Below are positions 37,281 through 42,235 of a stretch of 42,235 bases of DNA, in pieces (within the stretch, counting starts at the first letter, position 1; the number at the start of each line of letters is the position of its first letter). A program made the position numbers and the translations under genes. Source of the DNA: Discostella pseudostelligera (taxonomy: Eukaryota; Bacillariophyta; Thalassiosirophyceae; Thalassiosirales; Thalassiosiraceae); contig JALLBK010000505.1 of assembly GCA_036940085.1 (NCBI GenBank), positions 1 to 42,235 of the forward strand, read 5' to 3'. The notes under the pieces were generated by a model that was not told where the DNA came from, made no database searches, and saw nothing but the letters and a program-made list of their open reading frames with translations.

Positions 37281-38981
37281 TCACTTCGTATATTTCTGAA
37301 ACGCAGCGTCCACCTTCTCCTCGGCCTGCTTCAACACTGCCATGTCAGCATTTTCCGCCAACTCCAATGCAGTGCCATCTGTCGTCGGGGCAAAGCCCAC
37401 ACATAGCAACAACGATTTAGCACCCAAAAATGGCTTCACCTTCGTTCTATACGCATTGTTCTCCATGTTAATCTTTCGATACTTTGGATCGTCGGGGTGT
37501 TTGACCACATTGCCAATGTATGCCTTGAGAATTTTCAGGCAGTTTCCGCCATCGCCACCAGCACGATACGACGATACCTTGGTAATGTATTCGTCCATTT
37601 TGGCAACAGACGGCGCGACCTTTTTGACGGCCGGAGCAGCAGCACCTTCCTGTTTGTGTGCATCTCCGGGAGCATCGTATTGAATAGCATCAGGATGATA
37701 CCCATCCACACCCAATCGGCTGCTCAACTTCCCCTTATTCGCCATCCGTTCCAACTTGTCCTTCTCCAATTCCGCACGGATACGCTGTCGTTCGCGTATG
37801 GCGTTATCCTTCTCTCGTTTGTGCTGTTGAGCGATGCGCTTCCGTTCTTCGATCTCCATCTGCTCACGTGTCTTGGCCATCTCTTTTCCCATAAATCGAC
37901 GCTGCTTCTCGCGTTCGACATTATCCACCTTCTCCTTGTCTTCACGCTCTGTCCGCTTTGCCTTTAGCAATGATTTAATCTCTTGAATCTTAGCCTCCTT
38001 CTCCTCAGCTGTGAGTGGCTTCTTCAATTCGGTAGATTCCTCGAAGTCAGAATGACCCGTTTTGTTCGCGTGCAATTCAAGGTTGGCCATGTTAGATAAG
38101 ATCTTTCCACAATCGTTGCATTTGTAGGATTGAGCAACGATACCCCCACCCGACGAGGCTTTGGGTACCTTTTCAATAGGATCATCAATATCGTCATCTT
38201 CTTGGTGTTCCAATAGCCATTCGACAGCACCCTCGACAGTACCATTTGAATTGAGCAATCCTTTTTGAGCACGAATTAACGAGAACCCCATGGAGTCAGT
38301 CAGTGCCACAATATCTTCCTGCTTCAAGCTTTCGGTAGGATCGACCATCTCCACTTGCTCTTTGGAAACTGAATCGGCATTCTCTTCTGCTTCCTCCACG
38401 TCCATTTTTGTGTCATCTTCAGTTTTAGTCGCAATGTCAGCAGTAGTGGCTGCAGTTTCCTTCATCTCTTCATCGGGAACATCATGTTGCTCTGCTTTCT
38501 TCTCAGTGTCGACTGACCCCGTAGCATTCCCCGCCCCACCACCCATGGCCCCAAACCTTGCCAATCGTTGCGCCCTTGCATCCGCCGCGCTGGCTGCCGC
38601 ACCTCCTCCCCCACCCAACGATTTCCCCTCCCCGTCGAACACGTTTGCCTTGCAATGCTGCGAAACTAGCGATTTAATACCATCAAAATTCACCCCAGTA
38701 ATCCGTCCTAGTTCATTACTCCCCCTGAACAAAACGTAGGTGGGAAAAGCCTTGATTTGGTAAGTGTGGATCTCCTGTTGGAGCACGTGTTCGTAGACAA
38801 TGCCACATGCGACATGGATAGTCGAATCAGCAGCCGCGTACGATGCCGCGAGTGCCTCAAGCTGGGGCTTCGATGCCTTGCATGGGCCACACCATGTAGC
38901 ACTGAAGCAGATGAGGGAGTGGGGGTGGGTGGAAAGGAAGGAGGAGAGGGCTTGCGGATTGGAGAGTTCGTGTAGCGTCAT
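37281..38981 (-). CDS. thioredoxin-UBA-C2H2 zinc finger-PUB domain protein
   Basis: This single exon encodes 566 residues from the ATG at 38981, which has a strong context (CCACCATG). An upstream ATG at 39080 would add 33 residues but lies inside an ATGGCGGGAA element. Domains run in order. A thioredoxin domain spans about 1-110, with the full active site ATWCGPCKA and the cis-proline segment AFPTYVLF. A UBA domain spans about 225-270 (TDSMGFSLIRAQKGLLNSNGTVEGAVEWLLEH), and a C2H2 finger about 284-310 (YKCNDCGKILSNMANLELHANKTGH). A charged coiled coil follows at about 320-440, and then a C-terminal PUB domain at about 475-566 (CLKILKAYIGNVVKHPDDPKYRKINMENNAYRTKV). UBA binds ubiquitin and PUB usually binds the p97/Cdc48 tail, so a redox-linked adaptor for ubiquitin-dependent unfolding is inferred. 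Neighbours are the rhomboid gene (convergent) and a transporter gene. Confidence 0.88.
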   Translation of the reverse strand: MTLHELSNPQALSSFLSTHPHSLICFSATWCGPCKASKPQLEALAASYAAADSTIHVACGIVYEHVLQQEIHTYQIKAFPTYVLFRGSNELGRITGVNFDGIKSLVSQHCKANVFDGEGKSLGGGGGAAASAADARAQRLARFGAMGGGAGNATGSVDTEKKAEQHDVPDEEMKETAATTADIATKTEDDTKMDVEEAEENADSVSKEQVEMVDPTESLKQEDIVALTDSMGFSLIRAQKGLLNSNGTVEGAVEWLLEHQEDDDIDDPIEKVPKASSGGGIVAQSYKCNDCGKILSNMANLELHANKTGHSDFEESTELKKPLTAEEKEAKIQEIKSLLKAKRTEREDKEKVDNVEREKQRRFMGKEMAKTREQMEIEERKRIAQQHKREKDNAIRERQRIRAELEKDKLERMANKGKLSSRLGVDGYHPDAIQYDAPGDAHKQEGAAAPAVKKVAPSVAKMDEYITKVSSYRAGGDGGNCLKILKAYIGNVVKHPDDPKYRKINMENNAYRTKVKPFLGAKSLLLCVGFAPTTDGTALELAENADMAVLKQAEEKVDAAFQKYTK

Positions 38982-39070
38982 GGTGGGCAAGATATTATTT
39001 TTGGATTGAATATTGACACTGAGTGCGGTGGCTGGCGATGGCGATGATGAGTGCGGCTTCTCTTTCAAGC

Positions 39071-39214
39071 TTCCCGCCATTTACTACAATTTTTATCGCT
39101 ACTGAGTCCAACGTGGAACATAGGGCGCTAATTTCAAATTATTTCAAAATTCAAAATAGTTAGGAGTCAGTACCAATGTCTATCGCTTCCCGCCATAATT
39201 TGAGGTTTCCCGCC
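39071..39214. promoter_or_regulatory. three TTCCCGCC elements upstream of the thioredoxin-UBA-PUB gene
   Basis: TTCCCGCCAT at 39071-39080, TTCCCGCCAT at 39187-39196 and TTTCCCGCC at 39206-39214 lie upstream of the start at 38981. An AACGTGG sequence lies near 39110. The first contains, on the minus strand, the upstream in-frame ATG of this gene. The spacer also serves the 3' end of the EamA transporter gene, which starts far away at 41021. Confidence 0.5.
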
Positions 39215-39453
39215 TTTTCCGTATGACGGCACCGAGCGATAGGCACCTACCGATCATCATCGACTGCATCCCACCACTCTCCTACGATAACTGTTACAAC
39301 GATGATCGGCAACCGTAAAACTTTCCTCAATTGACAATCATCTTATGATATGTGAGTCTGAAAAGAGTTGGATCTGCGTTCAATCCTATTATTTTACATG
39401 CGAGGAAATACTTACAAACAAGTACAAGGATAAAGTAGACCGGTGATATCGCA

Positions 39454-41021
39454 TCATCTCGATGCCAATATTGCCGCAGTTGCAATCAGAGACCCACCAG
39501 CAATCTCTCTCAGTGACACCACCTCACCCAATAACATGAACGCACAAATAGCCGCAAAGAAAGTCTCCGTACATAGAATAATATTTGACTCACTTGCTGA
39601 ATTCAAGTTCCTCTGACCATGTTGCTGCAGTATGTCCGCAACGACACCCGGACCGACGGCGCTGTAGGCTAGAAGCAGCCAGACTATTGGGGATTTCCAG
39701 CCTGGCCATAACGATGCGAGTACTCCATTCAGCCACCAACCATCCGTGAGGAACATGGTACCAGCTGCAGTCAGTGTAGTTGTCGCATCAGAAAGCAACC
39801 ACCCGCCGTACATAGCTGCCAGCAATACCGTCTTTGTGAATTGTAGTTTTAATGCAGGATGATGTTGTGCCAATTTTGTCGTTCGGAAGATATACATTGA
39901 CCAAGATAGAGCGCCAAGTAATATCATTATATCACCTCGGTTAAACAAGGTCGAAGTTGCAAATTTTGTTGCGGCGCCTGTAGTCATTGTTGCTGCCGAG
40001 GTAGCTATTAAAAAGAGCCCGCTCAGGGCAAGACCACATCCGCCCCAGACAGATGTTTGGATGCGTTCCCCAGCAAATGCCGAAAGGAGGGGTGTCATTA
40101 CCACACTGGTCTGAGTTAGGAAGGATGCTCGCGCCGCGGAAGTGTGTAGAAGTCCGGCATTAATTAGGCCCTTAATAATATTTCAGTATCATCATCAATG
40201 AATTAGAGAAATTAGGAAAGAACGGTCATAAGAATGTATATAGTCATGAAATATGCAAAACGACATCGGCATTCTTCTCTTCTTACCTGCGCACCAAAGT
40301 TATAAAACGCCAATTCCAATGCACTCCTCCAGATGGGTCTAACATTCCCCCGTAAATTAATATCCTTCTTTGAGAGAGATAACAATACAACTTCTTCCTC
40401 GTCCTCTGATGCAACTGTTGTGTTTAATGTAGAATTTGTTTTCGCAAGGAATAGCATGGGAAGGAAAGTAACCACACTCAACATTTGTCGTACAAAGCTC
40501 AGTGCACTTGGTACTGGTTTCCCATCAATGGCGTATATGGCACGTAATGTCGAATTTAATGTACCATAGAGGAATGATACAAGGAGAAGATATATACGGC
40601 CTTTTGATTGTTTGGAATGAGTAACGGTGCTGATTTGTTGCATGATGATTGACCCTAGTTGGATGAGGTTTGGTGTCTTGGCAGTCACCTGTTTCGTTGA
40701 TGGAGGGGAGGGTGGGTCATCATTCTTTGCAGAATTAGGAGGTATCATTGCCAGATACATTGAAATGCGTTTCTCAGAACAACTGCTGCACCGCGATGAT
40801 TGAGAGTGATTCCGCCGATTCCACAGACATGTCGCCGGTCGGCGTCGGCGTCGTCGTCGGTGCAGAGATTGACTCTGGCAATGGCTGTGAAAACATGACA
40901 ACGGAGACGGCCGAGGATGACAATTATTCAAAAAACACGGCTGAAGATTATTCGACGTCAATATGAATGAGTCCGACGTAGTGCAAACTGTTGGCGGAAG
41001 GAGTAGGGAGAGCTGAAGCAT
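39454..41021 (-). CDS. EamA/DMT-family transporter (drug/metabolite transporter superfamily)
   Basis: I read two exons, 41021-40287 and 40170-39454 (donor GTAAGA, acceptor TTAAG), phase 0, giving 483 residues. The first EamA repeat begins near RIYLLLVSFLYGTLNSTLRAIYAIDG and continues through ELAFYNFGAQ and GLINAGLLHTSAARASFLTQTSVVMTPLLSAFAGE. That last stretch closely matches the conserved TSAxRAxFL(T/L) segment of the family. The second repeat includes NRGDIMILLGALSWSMYIFRT, GVVADILQQHGQRNLNSASESNIILCTETFFAAICAFMLLGEV and ends EIAGGSLIATAAILASR. The substrate is unknown. The N-terminal ~130 residues are poorly conserved, with an Arg run (RRRRRRRR); the start at 41021 is uncertain and 40760 is an alternative. 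A plastid-type N terminus is not evident. Confidence 0.85.
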
Positions 41022-41531
41022 GAGAGAGCATTAGTACCAGTGGTAGCGGGGGCATCATCATGGTTCGTCGCTCGCTATCGCTCGATCGAATGCTCGATGA
41101 CCGATGCCGCATACGATAGCATGCCGCAACATCATCACCACCACCATGGCCATGGCGGAAACATCAACTCCTCTCTCTAGAGTACGGTGCCGTTGACCAA
41201 CCATGTAGATACCTTTAATCCTTCACTTACCGGGATAAATATGAGCTGAATTGGGGATAGTTTGGCCCCGTTTGGTAAAAATGAAGTGCTTTCATTGATA
41301 CGGCAAACGGCAATGGTTGTCGCCCTCGGCAAGTGACACAACAATCAGCAGGGAAATAGAGATAGGGGTAGTTTGCGGGACCATGCAAATATGCCAATCG
41401 ATGGGGGGAACCGTGGCCATAACACCATAGTGCTGGAAAATTATCGGAGATTAGCGATGTCGTGCAAGAAATGTTGACAAATGAATATTTTGACCATTGA
41501 TGAATGCAATCGATTCCATTGACCCAAATCT
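41022..41531. other. intergenic spacer, no gene seen
   Basis: The spacer lies upstream of the EamA transporter gene and downstream of the zinc-ribbon gene, both on the minus strand. It contains ATGGCCATGGCGGAA near 41144 and no convincing open frame. Presumably it holds the transporter promoter. Confidence 0.35.
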
Positions 41532-42235
41532 CTATTTCTTTTTATTTTTGACACGCCCACTACCAGCTGCTACTTTTACATTGGTTGACTTTGGCTTGAA
41601 GCTTCGTTGTTCCTTCTCCAACCTTAAATTATGCTCTAAACGAACAAGTTTCTCCTTCCTCGCAACAATATCTTTTGCCATTCGAGTGAAGAAATCGTCT
41701 GCAGATACCTTCTCGATAAGTGTTTGCTGTCGACGATTTCGTTTAGGCGTGGTTACGGTAAAGGACGCTCGAGTATCTTCTTCAATTTTAGCAATGCTAA
41801 GTCGACGTCGTAAAGCACTTTTCTCCATTCGCTTCTCAAAGCTCTTGAGTTTGAACTTCTTTGGAGGCTGGTATTGATGTTTGCCTCTTCGACAAAGATC
41901 ATTCTTACAAGATTTCTTGCCATTAATCATTTCATCGTAGGATTGAGTGGTACCACAGTTACGACACACATTCTGAACGTAGAGAAAAGGTGAGTTGATG
42001 AGCAAAGCTGTAGCATATTCAAACAACATCGTATGAGATATACCTTGTCCGTCTTTGCGTTATAAATGGCTTCTACCGTTGCTCTCTGCAGCTTCTCTCT
42101 TTTCTCAATTTCCATCGTCTTCATCCTTTCTAAAAAGCTCCGTCCGCCGTCAGAGACTGCATTGGATTTTTTCTTTGGCGGATCTTTCTTTTCAGGAGTG
42201 TTGTAGATATTATGCTTTGACGGTTGGGATAACTC
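41532..42235 (-). CDS. zinc-ribbon-like protein, 3' part (5' end outside window)
   Basis: I read two exons on the minus strand: beyond 42235 to 42044, then 41972-41532 (donor GTATAT, acceptor TTCAG), 210 residues in all. The frame is open to the window edge, so the start is missing. The first part is basic (PEKKDPPKKKSNAVSDGG) then helical, RSFLERMKTMEIEKREKLQRATVEAIYNAK. A four-cysteine motif follows: CRNCGTTQSYDEM then KKSCKNDLC, likely a zinc ribbon. The C terminus is Lys/Arg-rich, ending in VKNKKK. Basic charge with a zinc ribbon suggests nucleic-acid binding or a nucleolar role, but this is inference. I do not recognise the family. Confidence 0.65.

Noticed and set aside
1..42235. CRISPR arrays, tRNA or rRNA genes, insertion sequences or retroelements
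   Set aside because: None seen. The repeats present are a minisatellite, short promoter units, a 55-bp duplication, old 3'-end copies and one assembly artefact. No transposase, integrase or reverse transcriptase motifs were read in any frame.

Overview
The window reads as nuclear DNA of a photosynthetic stramenopile, most likely a centric diatom. Genes are tightly packed on both strands. Where there are introns they are short (about 70-140 nt) with GT-AG borders. Several predicted proteins begin with a signal peptide whose cleavage region resembles the diatom plastid signal (ASAF type, for example VAS/FIPPTP in the gene at 24033-24717). An HSF-domain regulator of the kind expanded in diatoms is also present. 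No rRNA, tRNA, CRISPR array or complete transposon was seen.

Layout. 1-2052 (+): 3' part of the U3 snoRNP protein MPP10. 2186-4000 (-): COP9 signalosome subunit 2. 4195-6688 (-): four-exon coiled-coil protein. 7149-8972 (-): HSF-type factor. 10086-12983 (-): DEAD-box RNA helicase, followed by decayed tandem copies of its own 3' end. 13361-16488 (-): seven-exon prolyl oligopeptidase with one GC-AG intron. 17264-17821 (-): PEX4-like ubiquitin-conjugating enzyme. 18335-19733 (+): membrane-anchored coiled-coil protein. 19993-21579 (+): tandem pair of small secreted proteins of no known family; the second runs into an antisense DUF1499 gene (21580-22317, -). 22452-23771 (+): nucleotide-sugar transporter. 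24033-24717 (-): small plastid-targeted Cys-rich protein. 25226-27378 (-): CHY/RING E3 ligase broken by an assembly-type duplication around an N. 28363-30537 (+): EH-domain protein. 30620-31153 (-) and 31786-32463 (+): small membrane proteins. 32550-33614 (-): secreted START-like protein. 34263-35823 (-): cytidylate-kinase-like P-loop protein. 36217-37146 (+): rhomboid protease. 37281-38981 (-): thioredoxin-UBA-zinc finger-PUB protein. 39454-41021 (-): EamA-type transporter. 41532-42235 (-): 3' part of a zinc-ribbon protein.

The genes do not form one pathway. Ubiquitin and protein turnover recurs (CSN2, PEX4-like E2, CHY-RING E3, UBA/PUB protein, two proteases). The strongest window-wide signal not explained by genes is a 10-bp motif, TTCCCGCCAT/ATGGCGGGAA (core TCCCGCC). 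It recurs in the spacers upstream of at least seven gene starts, often beside CACGTG-type sites. The most novel coding content is the tandem secreted pair at 19993-21579. Its duplicated upstream sequence, apparently matched 83-nt 5'-UTR introns and a 55-bp perfect copy of DUF1499 coding sequence make it the best place for a second look.
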